From an uncultured Ruminococcus sp. (GTDB lineage Bacteria; Bacillota; Clostridia; Lachnospirales; Lachnospiraceae), in contig CAMMBV010000033.1 of the NCBI GenBank assembly GCA_946494335.1, positions 1-42,253 of the forward strand: 42,253 bases of DNA. Reading direction: 5' to 3'. Made by a program: the position numbers and the translations under genes. Below are positions 23,062 through 31,308 of this stretch, piece by piece. The notes below the pieces were generated by a model. The model was not told where the DNA came from. It made no database searches and saw only the letters and a list, made by a program, of their open reading frames with translations. Each line of letters starts with the position of its first letter. The first letter of the stretch is position 1.

Positions 23062-23071
23062 TCTTCTGCTC

Positions 23072-23374
23072 CTATCTCATCAGCTTCTGCAAAGTCATTA
23101 CAAGTTCATCTATGGTCTCGTCCTTTCCATCCCGGATGTCATCCGCCACGCAGGTACGGATATGATTTGCCAGCAGTACTTTATTGAAGCTGTTCAGCGC
23201 GGCATTGACGGCGGATACCTGGATCAGAATATCCGGACAGTAGGCATCCTTTTCCACCATCTTTTTAATGCCCCGCACCTGTCCTTCAATCCGGTTGAGA
23301 CGGTGAATCAGATCCTTGTATTCTTTTGGCGTACGTTCTTTCGTTCTGTGACAGCATTCCCGGTTTTCTTCCAT
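23072..23374 (-). CDS. csoR: CsoR-type copper-sensing repressor
   Basis: A 100-residue all-helical protein of the CsoR/RcnR family (DUF156): YKDLIHRLNRIEGQVRGIKK is the DNA-contact helix. The Cu(I) site residues Cys46 (DAYCPDIL), His71 and Cys75 (NHIRTC) are all present, the C-H-C pattern of copper sensors rather than the nickel/cobalt type. It represses its own operon until Cu(I) binds; a matching operator overlaps the promoter at 23401-23429. The ATG at 23374 is nine bp after GGAGG and is preferred over a GTG two codons earlier. First gene of csoR-HMA-copA. Confidence 0.93.
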   Translation of the reverse strand: MEENRECCHRTKERTPKEYKDLIHRLNRIEGQVRGIKKMVEKDAYCPDILIQVSAVNAALNSFNKVLLANHIRTCVADDIRDGKDETIDELVMTLQKLMR

Positions 23375-23400
23375 CTGCACATTCCTCCTATCTGATCTGT

Positions 23401-23429
23401 ATTATATACCCTGTAGGGGTATATTACAA
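23401..23429 (-). promoter_or_regulatory. csoR operon promoter with CsoR operator
   Basis: On the minus strand: -35 TTGTAA (23429-23424), 17-bp spacer, -10 TATAAT (23406-23401). The spacer and flanks form the inverted repeat ATATACCC...GGGTATAT (23404-23424), which matches the known CsoR operator form. Repressor bound here would block RNA polymerase directly. Confidence 0.82.
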
Positions 23430-23515
23430 GAGGAAAATCAGAAAACAATATTTCTCCAAGAAGCCGGGAATACTATTTAGTTTTTCTGTGTATGGGTATA
23501 AATAATTCTATGAAT

Positions 23516-23611
23516 TACACGCAAAATCTGCAATCTGTCCGCACTTAACTATTGGATTTACTCTTGCTCTATGATATAATAAATGCGTACAATGTTTTAG
23601 GTTTGCGTGTA
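23516..23611 (+). promoter_or_regulatory. AbiE promoter flanked by a 10-bp inverted repeat
   Basis: A -10 TATAAT at 23575-23580 with a -35-like TTGGAT at 23552-23557 (17-bp spacer). TACACGCAAA (23516-23525) and TTTGCGTGTA (23602-23611) are exact inverted copies on either side. AbiEi antitoxins are known to repress their operon through inverted repeats, so these are the likely sites. Confidence 0.7.
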
Positions 23612-23627
23612 GAAAGTTGGTGTTTAC

Positions 23628-24233
23628 TTGAACAAAAAAGAAATTGCACAAAAAGTGATTATAAATAATGGTGGCATAGCAAAAACCGCCGACTTTACAG
23701 CGGCGGGCATGAAGAATTATGAGGTAGCGGCACTCTGTAAAGAAGGTTTTATTGAAAGAATCCGCCGAGGCTTTTATCAGTTTCCTAACAGTAATCAAAT
23801 AACAGAAGAGCAATTAATACAAGAGCTTCTTCCACAAGGAATTGTTTGCGTTGAGTCTGCCTTGTTTCATTATGGGTATAGTGATTTTGCGCCTCGTAAA
23901 TGGTCTATTGCCGTACCAAGAACTGCATCCCGTGCCATAAAGAAAGTTGAGGAATTTCCGATTAAGGCTTACTATATTCAAAAGGACTTTTTGCAAATCG
24001 GAAAATCAATAGATAACTTTAACGGTGTGGAGCTTGCTGTGTATAATCGTGAGCGTACAATATGTGATTGCTTTAAGTACCGCACAAAACTTGACAGTGA
24101 AATTTTTAATAAAGCAGTCAATGCCTACGTTGCCGATGAAAATAAAAATCTTGCCAACCTTTCTAAATATGCAAAAGAAATGAAGCTATATGCAAAGGTT
24201 ATGAATTTGATGGAGGTATTGCTCAATGGCTGA
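23628..24233 (+). CDS. AbiEi-type antitoxin / transcriptional regulator
   Basis: A 201-residue protein with an N-terminal winged helix (EIAQKVIINNGGIAKTADFT, YEVAALCKEGFIERIRRGFY) and the AbiEi_4-type antitoxin body (PQGIVCVESALFHYGYSDFA, GVELAVYNRERTICDCFKY). AbiEi neutralises the AbiEii nucleotidyltransferase in a type IV toxin-antitoxin system giving phage abortive infection in some hosts, and also represses the operon. The start is TTG at 23628, which fits the homologous N-terminus; the ribosome binding site is weak. It overlaps abiEii by 8 bp. Base composition is lower in G+C than the copper operon, in keeping with acquisition. Confidence 0.9.
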   Translation: MNKKEIAQKVIINNGGIAKTADFTAAGMKNYEVAALCKEGFIERIRRGFYQFPNSNQITEEQLIQELLPQGIVCVESALFHYGYSDFAPRKWSIAVPRTASRAIKKVEEFPIKAYYIQKDFLQIGKSIDNFNGVELAVYNRERTICDCFKYRTKLDSEIFNKAVNAYVADENKNLANLSKYAKEMKLYAKVMNLMEVLLNG

Positions 24234-25122
24234 TATTGCTGCATCCGTGCTTGCTCGATTAAAAAACAAAGCCGCTGAGAGCGGCAGAAGCTATCAGTTA
24301 TGCTTACAGCTTTTCTGTCAGGAAGAGTTTCTTCGCAGGCTGGAAAAATCCAAGTATGCGGAAAATCTTGTGTTAAAAGGCGGTCTGTTCATTTACTCCA
24401 TTACCAACTTTGATAGCCGTGTAACGGTGGATGTAGATTTTCTTCTTCGGAAAGTGCCCAATACACCTGAACAGTTGAAGCCAGTGTTGGAGGAAATTAT
24501 CGGTACACCTACCGGCAATGATTTTATTACCTTTGAAATTAAAAATATTACCCCTATCGCCGTAGCAAAGAAATACGCCGGGATCGGTGCGTCTCTTGTG
24601 GCACGAATCAAGAACACGAAAACTCCGTTCAGTATTGATTTTGGTGTAGGCGATGTCATTGTCCCGAAACAGGAAAAGCGAAAAATTCCTACTCAGCTTG
24701 AGAATTTTACTGCGCCAACGGTCAATACCTATTCTCTCGAAACAACTATTGCCGAAAAACTTGACGCTATCCTCAGCCTTATGGAATTCTCCAGCAGAAT
24801 GAAAGACTACTACGACATCTACTATCTTGCTAATAAGTTTAACTTTAACGGAGCAACGCTTACGGAGGCGTTAAGGAAGACCTTTGAAAACCGTCAACAT
24901 ATTTTTACGGCGGAGCAGTTTGAACAGGTTATGACTTTTGGCAGTGATGATGCAATGCAAAAGAAATGGAAGGCTTTTATTCGTAAAATTGATACTAAAA
25001 CGGATGATTATAGCGCCGTATTAAAAAATATAAAATCATTTCTTGCCCAGCCTTTTGCGGCCGCAATAGAAAGCGAAAATTTCACAAAACAATGGGCTAT
25101 TTTAAATTGCGAATGGAAATAA
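24226..25122 (+). CDS. AbiEii-type nucleotidyltransferase toxin
   Basis: A 298-residue protein of the AbiEii/MNT superfamily. LVLKGGLFIYSIT gives the GG(x) motif, VTVDVDFLLRK the metal-binding D-x-D on the next strand, and SLETTIAEKLDAILSLMEFS plus RMKDYYDIYYLANKF the conserved helices with the catalytic Lys/Asp region. The length is typical. Biochemically studied relatives transfer nucleotides to tRNA or other targets and stop growth. The ATG lies within the 3' end of the antitoxin gene after GGAGG, ensuring coupled translation. Confidence 0.9.
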   Translation: MADIAASVLARLKNKAAESGRSYQLCLQLFCQEEFLRRLEKSKYAENLVLKGGLFIYSITNFDSRVTVDVDFLLRKVPNTPEQLKPVLEEIIGTPTGNDFITFEIKNITPIAVAKKYAGIGASLVARIKNTKTPFSIDFGVGDVIVPKQEKRKIPTQLENFTAPTVNTYSLETTIAEKLDAILSLMEFSSRMKDYYDIYYLANKFNFNGATLTEALRKTFENRQHIFTAEQFEQVMTFGSDDAMQKKWKAFIRKIDTKTDDYSAVLKNIKSFLAQPFAAAIESENFTKQWAILNCEWK

Positions 25123-25131
25123 GTAATTTTG

Positions 25132-25278
25132 ATGAGTAATCCTATAAAAAATATTTTTGACATAGAATCGTTGTCAAAAGATATAGCGGAAAGAGAAAAT
25201 ATAATGTCAAGCCTCCTTTGCGCTTACATTGTACCAAGAAATTATCAAGAGGACGAATGTACGATTTTTTCGGCATAA
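25132..25278 (+). CDS. Small ORF after abiEii, unknown
   Basis: A 48-residue frame beginning MSNPIKNIFDIESLSKDIAE and ending EDECTIFSA, starting 9 bp after abiEii and stopping just before the terminator. I do not recognise it. It lacks a clear ribosome binding site and may be the broken start of a longer gene. Confidence 0.35.
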   Translation: MSNPIKNIFDIESLSKDIAERENIMSSLLCAYIVPRNYQEDECTIFSA

Positions 25279-25283
25279 AGAAG

Positions 25284-25325
25284 GACAGCGTAAAAAGCAT
25301 TTTTGCCTTTTACGCTGTCTTTTCC
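25284..25325 (+). terminator. Rho-independent terminator of the AbiE operon
   Basis: GACAGCGTAAAA (25284-25295) and TTTTACGCTGTC (25308-25319) form a perfect 12-bp stem followed by TTTTCCCC. Confidence 0.85.
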
Positions 25326-25418
25326 CCTTTGCAATGCCCATAATATGTATTTCAATGTTGTTACCAAATTACTTCCCTATGTGGCGTTAGCATTCACCAG
25401 CTGTTCCTGTTATTCTTC

Positions 25419-25853
25419 TTATGCATTTACTGTTTCTGTCTTTTCTTCTTCCTTCGCTTCCTCCAGCACAGACGTACAGTTGGGGCATCTGGTTGCCTTG
25501 ATGGAGATTTCACTCATGCAGTAAGGACATACCTTTGTATCCGGTTCCTTCGCCTCTTCCTTTTTGTGTCCCAGACTCATCAGATTATTGATGCCTTTGA
25601 GAAGGCAGAACAGTACGAAGGCCATGATCAGGAAATTGACCAGCGCGGAAATAAAACTGGACCCAAAACCGGCGATGTCCGCAAGCGTATATGTGGCAGC
25701 TCCTGTCACAAAACTCAGAATCGGATTGATAAAGTTATTGGTAAGTGAATCCACCAGCCCGGAAAAGGCGCCGCCGATAATAACGCCGACAGCCATATCC
25801 ATCATGTTTCCTCTTAAAGCAAATTCTTTAAATTCCTGAATAAATTTTTTCAT
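25419..25853 (-). CDS. mscL: Large-conductance mechanosensitive channel with zinc-ribbon tail
   Basis: A 144-residue protein. The N-terminal amphipathic helix and TM1 (FIQEFKEFALRGNMMDMAVG then VIIGGAFSGLVDSL) and TM2 (ISALVNFLIMAFVLFCLLKG) match MscL, the stretch-gated pentameric channel that releases solutes on osmotic down-shock. In place of the usual cytoplasmic helix the C-terminus has KVCPYCMSEISIKATRCPNC, a four-Cys zinc ribbon, followed by an acidic tail. Similar tails occur in other Clostridia. GGGAG precedes the ATG. No operon partner is evident; degV lies upstream on the same strand. Confidence 0.92.
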   Translation of the reverse strand: MKKFIQEFKEFALRGNMMDMAVGVIIGGAFSGLVDSLTNNFINPILSFVTGAATYTLADIAGFGSSFISALVNFLIMAFVLFCLLKGINNLMSLGHKKEEAKEPDTKVCPYCMSEISIKATRCPNCTSVLEEAKEEEKTETVNA

Positions 25854-25876
25854 CTTCTGTTTTCTCCCTTACCTCT

Positions 25877-26749
25877 TTATCTTTTCTTTCCCCAGAACAG
25901 CAGCGCCTGCATACCCGGGCCGGTATGCATTCCGATAATGGGGCCCACCCATACGATCCGGCAGCGTGCCTGTGGAAATCTTTTCTCCACCTCGGCCTTC
26001 AGTTTTTCCGCTTCCTTCAAGGCATCACCGTGTGCGATCCAGACATTATTGCCCATGGAAGGATCCCAGCTTTCTTCCATTGCTTTCAGCTTCATGTTCA
26101 TGGCCTGCCGCTGACCTCTTGGTTTTCCGGCCACCACCAGCTTTCCTTCTTCATCCACCCGCAGCAGCGGCTTCACCTGAAGAATATTTCCGATGGCTGC
26201 GGCCGCAGCGCTGATTCTGCCTCCCTTTTTCAGGTACTCCAGGTTATCCACGGTAAACCAGTGGCATATGGACAGTTTTCGTTCTTCCACCCATTTTGCA
26301 AGCCCGTCTATATCCGCTCCATCCTTCCATTTCAAAGCAGCTTCGTAGACCAGCAGCCCCTGCCCTGCACAGGCGCACCGTGTATCAAGGCAGATGATCT
26401 TCCGGTCCGGATAGGATTTTTTTAATTTTTCCACACAGCCCAGAGCCGCCTGATAAGTGGCGGACAGCCCCGAAGAAAACGCCAGATACAGAACGTCTTT
26501 TCCTTCTTTTAAATATTTTTCAAAAGTTTCTGTATATGTATAGGGTGTAATCTGGCTGGTGCTGCCGTACTTGCCCTGACGAAGCGCCTGGTAGAACTCC
26601 TCCACGCTCAGATCTCCGCCCGGACCGTAGGTTTTTGCCTCACCATCCAGAATTACTTCCATGGGAATCATGTCAAGTTCCGGTATTTCACGGAAAATTT
26701 CCTCTGACATATCGGCTGTCGCGTCCGTGATCAGCTGGTATTTCATCAT
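25877..26749 (-). CDS. DegV family fatty-acid-binding protein
   Basis: A 290-residue protein: YQLITDATADMSEEIFREIP (N-terminal DegV strand), STSQITPYTYTETFEKYL (the conserved Thr-Ser-Gln-Pro-like loop), LAFSSGLSATYQAA (fatty-acid carboxylate site), a middle IICLDTRCACAGQGLLVYEA and the C-terminal GPIIGMHTGPGMQALLFWGK. DegV/FakB proteins carry fatty acids to the FakA kinase for phosphorylation; the kinase gene is not in the window. The GTHTGPG-like C-terminal motif is present with Met in place of the usual Thr/Ala. Function as FakB is by family. Confidence 0.9.
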   Translation of the reverse strand: MMKYQLITDATADMSEEIFREIPELDMIPMEVILDGEAKTYGPGGDLSVEEFYQALRQGKYGSTSQITPYTYTETFEKYLKEGKDVLYLAFSSGLSATYQAALGCVEKLKKSYPDRKIICLDTRCACAGQGLLVYEAALKWKDGADIDGLAKWVEERKLSICHWFTVDNLEYLKKGGRISAAAAAIGNILQVKPLLRVDEEGKLVVAGKPRGQRQAMNMKLKAMEESWDPSMGNNVWIAHGDALKEAEKLKAEVEKRFPQARCRIVWVGPIIGMHTGPGMQALLFWGKKR

Positions 26750-26852
26750 ATCACCATTTTCCTTTCTTTATTTTACAAAAATCGACTTTTATGCCTTTTT
26801 ATCATATCATGAACGCCGGCAAAGTCAACCGTTTTTCCCTCTCCGTTTTCCG

Positions 26853-28349
26853 TTATTTCACCCTGTATTCCCAGGTTTCTCCTCCATCAGACGATATAAA
26901 AGAAATCCCTTCTTCCCCGCCCTCTTCCGTCGTAACCTGAACGCTCAGCAGATCTCCTTCCTTTTCGGGCATATTTACATAATCGTAATCGCTGGCGGAA
27001 AGTCCATATTGTGATGCGCTTTCAGGAAGTTTCTCTGCAGTATCCACAGGCAGCGTTACCGGTGTAAACGTAGCGCCTCCATCCTGGGTCCGGTACAGCC
27101 GGGAGTATGAGGAAGAGGCTCCGGCAATGCATGCAAATCCCAGATTTTCATCGAAAAATATCAGGCCCTGGGCCACACCGATCTCTCCGCCGAAGGGATC
27201 TTCACAGGCCCTCTCCCAGGTATGTCCGTCCGCTGTTTTTTCCAGCAGGTAAAATCTGCTGCCCGCCGCAGCGTCCGCCACCACCAGACGCCATCCTCTT
27301 TTATCATCCAAAAAGAAATACATCGTGCCGTCGCTCTGATCGACGGTAAAACTCTGTGTTTCTTTTGCGCTTTCTGTCTGCTGCTGCTCCCGCTCTTCCT
27401 TCAGCTGCTCTTTTGAAATATACTCCGGCTCCATGATATACCGCTGGGGCGTCACCCAGTCCTCATCCGGGATGTGTAAAGACACCTCAAAGCCGCTTAT
27501 CTGTCCTCCGTTCATGATCATGAACGGCGCTTCCTGGCCCACTCCGTTTTCTTTTCCGTCTCCGTCTGCGTCTCCCGGAAGATACGTAAGTCCCTGCGGT
27601 GATGAAAAGGAACGCTTCCCGTAATACAAAATTTCAAAGACCGTTCCCTCCTGCCCGGCAGCCCAGGCTTTTACCTGTTTCTTCCAGGAATCCTGTTTAA
27701 GAATGGCAAGCATGGGAGAAAGCCTTTTATCCTCATCGAAATCCGCATTTGCCTCGCCATCGATCCACACGGTCATATCTTGCCCCTGATTCCGCTGATA
27801 ATCAACCAGAAAGGTCCTGATTTCCCCGTCATCTTCCCGGCCATATAAAAAAGTATTCAAAGACCGGATAACGCCGTCTGCATCAAAGTCCACCGCAAAG
27901 CTGCCGGCAATATACAGTTCTTCCGGCAGCTCCAGGGTCTGATTAAGATCAAAAAGAATCCCTTTTGCCCCGCTTTCCAGGAAGTTGTCGTGCTCCAGAC
28001 GCACCTCCTTTTTCCTCATCCATTCATCCAGCTTCCAGGACAATGCGCCATGATAAGGTATAGCTGCATAAATAATCCGGCCAGCGAAGTAAACCGTGAC
28101 AGCCAGAAGGAAAAAGCCTTCTATCCAGAGGATTTTCTTGTTCTGTCCGGCGGTTTTCGCCCCGTTTCCCTGTCGCCTGCGCAGAATAAACCATGTGAGA
28201 GTGCAGGCCAGAAAAATCAATACCGGCAAAACCAGACGTCTCACATGGTTCGCAATGCCTCCATACTGGCACAGATGCCAGAACTCATACAGCATAAACA
28301 GGTAACTTACTAAAATTAATTTACCGCAGATTTTATATAGTATTTTCAT
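26853..28349 (-). CDS. Membrane protein with Asp-box (BNR-type) C-terminal domain
   Basis: A 498-residue protein I cannot name. The N-terminus has three hydrophobic helices (about 10-30, 40-56 and 73-95) with a basic loop RRRQGNGAKTAGQNK. Residues 100-330 are extracytoplasmic, including an acidic Asp-rich stretch (YLPGDADGDGKENG) resembling a dockerin/EF-like calcium loop. The C-terminal 150 residues carry Asp-box repeats (LYRTQDGGATF, FISSDGGETW), as in beta-propellers of sialidase-like or photosynthesis-assembly proteins. It is last in the two-component/ABC operon, 72 bp after the permease gene. No sialidase catalytic arginines can be recognised, so a binding or sensing role is more likely; this is inference. 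Confidence 0.75.
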   Translation of the reverse strand: MKILYKICGKLILVSYLFMLYEFWHLCQYGGIANHVRRLVLPVLIFLACTLTWFILRRRQGNGAKTAGQNKKILWIEGFFLLAVTVYFAGRIIYAAIPYHGALSWKLDEWMRKKEVRLEHDNFLESGAKGILFDLNQTLELPEELYIAGSFAVDFDADGVIRSLNTFLYGREDDGEIRTFLVDYQRNQGQDMTVWIDGEANADFDEDKRLSPMLAILKQDSWKKQVKAWAAGQEGTVFEILYYGKRSFSSPQGLTYLPGDADGDGKENGVGQEAPFMIMNGGQISGFEVSLHIPDEDWVTPQRYIMEPEYISKEQLKEEREQQQTESAKETQSFTVDQSDGTMYFFLDDKRGWRLVVADAAAGSRFYLLEKTADGHTWERACEDPFGGEIGVAQGLIFFDENLGFACIAGASSSYSRLYRTQDGGATFTPVTLPVDTAEKLPESASQYGLSASDYDYVNMPEKEGDLLSVQVTTEEGGEEGISFISSDGGETWEYRVK

Positions 28350-28421
28350 CCTGATCCCTCTTTGCTTCCGTGTTTTTTTATATATTACACTTGTAAGCTT
28401 TCGGGGTCAAGTCCGAAGTTA

Positions 28422-29126
28422 TCAGCGGCCCCTGCAGCGGCATGATGCCAGGGCAATGCCGGCCGCCAGCAAAATCCCCTGCGCTGCCATAACGGGCGCG
28501 GGCATGGAAAAACCGGGATCCAGACTTTCAAACGTCCCGGCGTATTTTTCAAAAAAGCATCCGCTCCACAGCCACAGGGCCTGCGGCAGGGGCAGCGCCC
28601 TGCAGATAAAGGGAAGGAACATCAGAAGGTACAGCAGCCAGTTTCTGATCCGGCCCAGTAGCCAGCCGTTTCCAAGAGCAAAGATAAGCGGCGGCACAAG
28701 CGTAATCAGGGCAGGGACAGCCAGATCCGTCCATCCATACCATCCGAAATAAATTCCGTAGAACAGGGCCGCTTCCCCCAGACAGCACAGAGCCAGAATA
28801 CCGGTTCCTGTCAGGGCGGCAGCGCATCGGACAAAAGCGTACCTGCGCGGATCCGCCGGGGCGGCGTCTGTGAGAACGCTCACCCGCCTGGCCTTTTTTG
28901 AGGTGAAAAAAGTCAGAAAAAGCAGCGTGCCGATCCATAAAAAGGGCAGCATCCGACACAGATAATCTCCAAAACTCCAGGCGGAAAAGGGCGCCGTATG
29001 GGATACCCCCAGGATCGTCACACGATTCAGCACCTGCCAGCCATAAAACAGAAGTATCAGCACAAATCCTGCAAAAAAACGGTTCCATAATAATCGTCTG
29101 CACTCATATCGATATATTTTACGCAA
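28422..29126 (-). CDS. ABC-2-type membrane permease subunit
   Basis: A 234-residue integral membrane protein with about six helices (FFAGFVLILLFYGW, MLPFLWIGTLLFLTFF, ALTGTGILALCCLGEAALFY, LAVPALITLVPPLIFALGNG, WLLYLLMFLPFICRALPLPQ, AAQGILLAAGIALASC). It starts with a TTG (GGAGG ten bp upstream) in the last codons of the upstream permease-peptidase gene, an 8-bp overlap that implies coupled translation. The N-terminal MRKIYRYECRRLLWNRF is typical of ABC-2 export permeases. It probably works with the ATPase at 31305 and the fusion at 29119 as a second permease. The substrate is unknown. Confidence 0.75.
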   Translation of the reverse strand: MRKIYRYECRRLLWNRFFAGFVLILLFYGWQVLNRVTILGVSHTAPFSAWSFGDYLCRMLPFLWIGTLLFLTFFTSKKARRVSVLTDAAPADPRRYAFVRCAAALTGTGILALCCLGEAALFYGIYFGWYGWTDLAVPALITLVPPLIFALGNGWLLGRIRNWLLYLLMFLPFICRALPLPQALWLWSGCFFEKYAGTFESLDPGFSMPAPVMAAQGILLAAGIALASCRCRGR

Positions 29127-31308
29127 GGTTTAAATCCTCCTCTCTAAGCCCGCAGGCATCCAGAAATTCCTGATATGTCAGATAGGGATACGCAGGGTCC
29201 AGTTCCCGGTTGAAAAGATCGTGAAGGATCTGATCCATCGCCTCCTTGCCGCCCGTCAGCTCCTGTGCCTTTAAAATTTTCAGGGGCATCTCGCTGTACT
29301 GGCGCACCTGTTTCAGGTTTCCTGAAATTTCAAGCTGCTTTTCTTCCGGCAGTTTTTCCAGATACTGAGGATTTCGCACATAAAAGTTCAGATAGTAGTC
29401 TTTTACTTCCTGCTGCCACTGTTCTATATAATTTTCCCGGGCGTACTCTTCCCCGTAAAGTTCACTGACAATGCGGTAAGTAGTATAGACGGTAAGACCC
29501 TCCGCAGACCAGGGACTGGTCTCATCCGTGTCATCGAACATATTGCCAAGGCCCCACCACTGATGTACCAGTTCATGAATCATCACTTCTCCCGGGATAC
29601 TCCCTTTGTCCGCATCACTTAAGTTTACAGCGGTAAAATCCGCCTCATCCAGCAAACTTGCCCCATCCGTGGCATAACCGCCGCCGGAAACCCGGCTTTG
29701 AACCAGTTTCAGTCTGCCGCCTGCCCCAAAGGACAATGTTCCGTAATGCTTTGTACAGTAATCCGCCACCGCCTGTACGGCCTCCACCGCTTTTGCCTGT
29801 TCCATCACGGACTGATGTTTCCGGCCATAATAAAATTCTATGGTGATTCCGCCGGCCCGGATATCCTGCCGGACATAATCTCCCGCATAGAGAATGCCGC
29901 CGGTTCCATTGTGCTCATAACGCCACGTGACAGTGCCGTCTTCATTTTCCGACATTTTCTGCGCTTCCCCTGACCCGAATGGAATAACGGTCATGGAGCC
30001 GGGCAGCGTGATCTCTATCGAAGCGGGATACATTCCCTCATCCGGCGCCACATTCATCAGTCTGGGCGACAAAATGGCATTTTCCAGACAAAGATACTCC
30101 TTACTGATCTCTGTCCCTCCCTGCATGACCGAGGTGTTGCGTCCCTCCCGGGGAAATCCGCCGTATTTTATCAAAAGCTCCACCTCTTCCAAAGCCGGAA
30201 TTTCCGCCTCCAGCATAGCTTCGTTGTATTCCTGATAATCCCCCACCGAAAAGGGTACCTCTTTCCCGTTGGCCTGGACGGAAGAAACCTTATAACCTGG
30301 ATTGATTCCAAAGGAGATCGTCTGTGCTCTGCCGGAGGTATTTAAAAAATGATAAGACGCCGTACCTGAGACCGTGCCGGCGGCGGTATTCGGAACCACC
30401 TGGGCGCTTCGGGCAAAGCAGACTACCTCTTCCAGAAAGGGCATCTGACTGAAAGTCATGGCCGTCAGATCAGGATTTTCATGGTCCACCATGGGCTGTA
30501 CCGCATAGGCCGCTCCGGCACAGACCAGCAGCGCCAGCGCGGCGGCGGGCCTACAGATCCGGCGGACGCCCCATAAAAAAGAACCGCATATATTTTTCCC
30601 ATACCGGCGGATGCACAGATAAGACACAGCCCAGACTGCGGACAGCGCCGTCAGCCAGGTCAGGCGCATATACAGCACAGAATAAAAAATCCTGAAGTTT
30701 GAAAAATCATCAGACAGGGCCCAGACACAGGGATTGAGCCAGCAAAGCTGCCAGTCGTCCGCCCAGACCGTCAGACTTAAGCAGGCAAAGGCGGCAAAAA
30801 GAACCAGAGACAGATCTGTCCGTCCCGTAAACTGGTAAGCAGAGGCGCCGGCGAGGATACCAAGGGGAAGAGCCAGACCCATAAAGATAAGCCAGGCCAG
30901 AATAAAATCGCCCGCTCCAAAAACAGAGCCGATCAGCCTTTGGCATACCGGAAACCAGACTGCCATGGTGATCCCCGCTGTCAGCAGCGCAGCTCCCATA
31001 AGAGATACAAGACGCACCCAGGCCATGGTCAGCGGGGAAACCGCCGCGTCCATCAAAAGATTTACCCGTGCCTTCTCCGCCCTGCCAAACTCGAAAACTG
31101 TAAGCACGCCAAACAGAATACCACCCGCCGCGCCGCCGGCAATGGCAGGATTGGCAAGATACATGGACAGCATAGTGTCAGCATAAGCCGGTTTATAAAG
31201 GATGAGTCCCGCCAGCGGCGAAACAACTGTCAAAAAAACCGCAAGCCAGGCAAGACGGCTTCGCATCAGCCGTCCAAATTCCAGCCGGAACAGACAAAAC
31301 CTTTTCAT
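29119..31308 (-). CDS. ABC-2 permease fused to an M1-type metallopeptidase
   Basis: A 729-residue protein. Residues 1 to about 265 form an ABC-2-like membrane domain of six helices (MKRFCLFRLEFGRLMRSRLA start; NLLMDAAVSPLTMAWVRLVS). The rest is an M1 aminopeptidase-like ectodomain: a beta region (SYHFLNTSGRAQTISFG) and a gluzincin core HELVHQWWG at residues 578-586 with a downstream Glu603 in WSAEGL. Spacing from the second His to that Glu is 20 residues rather than the usual 18, and the GxMEN exopeptidase motif is not obvious. It overlaps the ATPase gene by 4 bp. The peptidase would act outside the cell, perhaps on peptides handled by the transporter. Confidence 0.85.
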   Translation of the reverse strand: MKRFCLFRLEFGRLMRSRLAWLAVFLTVVSPLAGLILYKPAYADTMLSMYLANPAIAGGAAGGILFGVLTVFEFGRAEKARVNLLMDAAVSPLTMAWVRLVSLMGAALLTAGITMAVWFPVCQRLIGSVFGAGDFILAWLIFMGLALPLGILAGASAYQFTGRTDLSLVLFAAFACLSLTVWADDWQLCWLNPCVWALSDDFSNFRIFYSVLYMRLTWLTALSAVWAVSYLCIRRYGKNICGSFLWGVRRICRPAAALALLVCAGAAYAVQPMVDHENPDLTAMTFSQMPFLEEVVCFARSAQVVPNTAAGTVSGTASYHFLNTSGRAQTISFGINPGYKVSSVQANGKEVPFSVGDYQEYNEAMLEAEIPALEEVELLIKYGGFPREGRNTSVMQGGTEISKEYLCLENAILSPRLMNVAPDEGMYPASIEITLPGSMTVIPFGSGEAQKMSENEDGTVTWRYEHNGTGGILYAGDYVRQDIRAGGITIEFYYGRKHQSVMEQAKAVEAVQAVADYCTKHYGTLSFGAGGRLKLVQSRVSGGGYATDGASLLDEADFTAVNLSDADKGSIPGEVMIHELVHQWWGLGNMFDDTDETSPWSAEGLTVYTTYRIVSELYGEEYARENYIEQWQQEVKDYYLNFYVRNPQYLEKLPEEKQLEISGNLKQVRQYSEMPLKILKAQELTGGKEAMDQILHDLFNRELDPAYPYLTYQEFLDACGLREEDLNLA

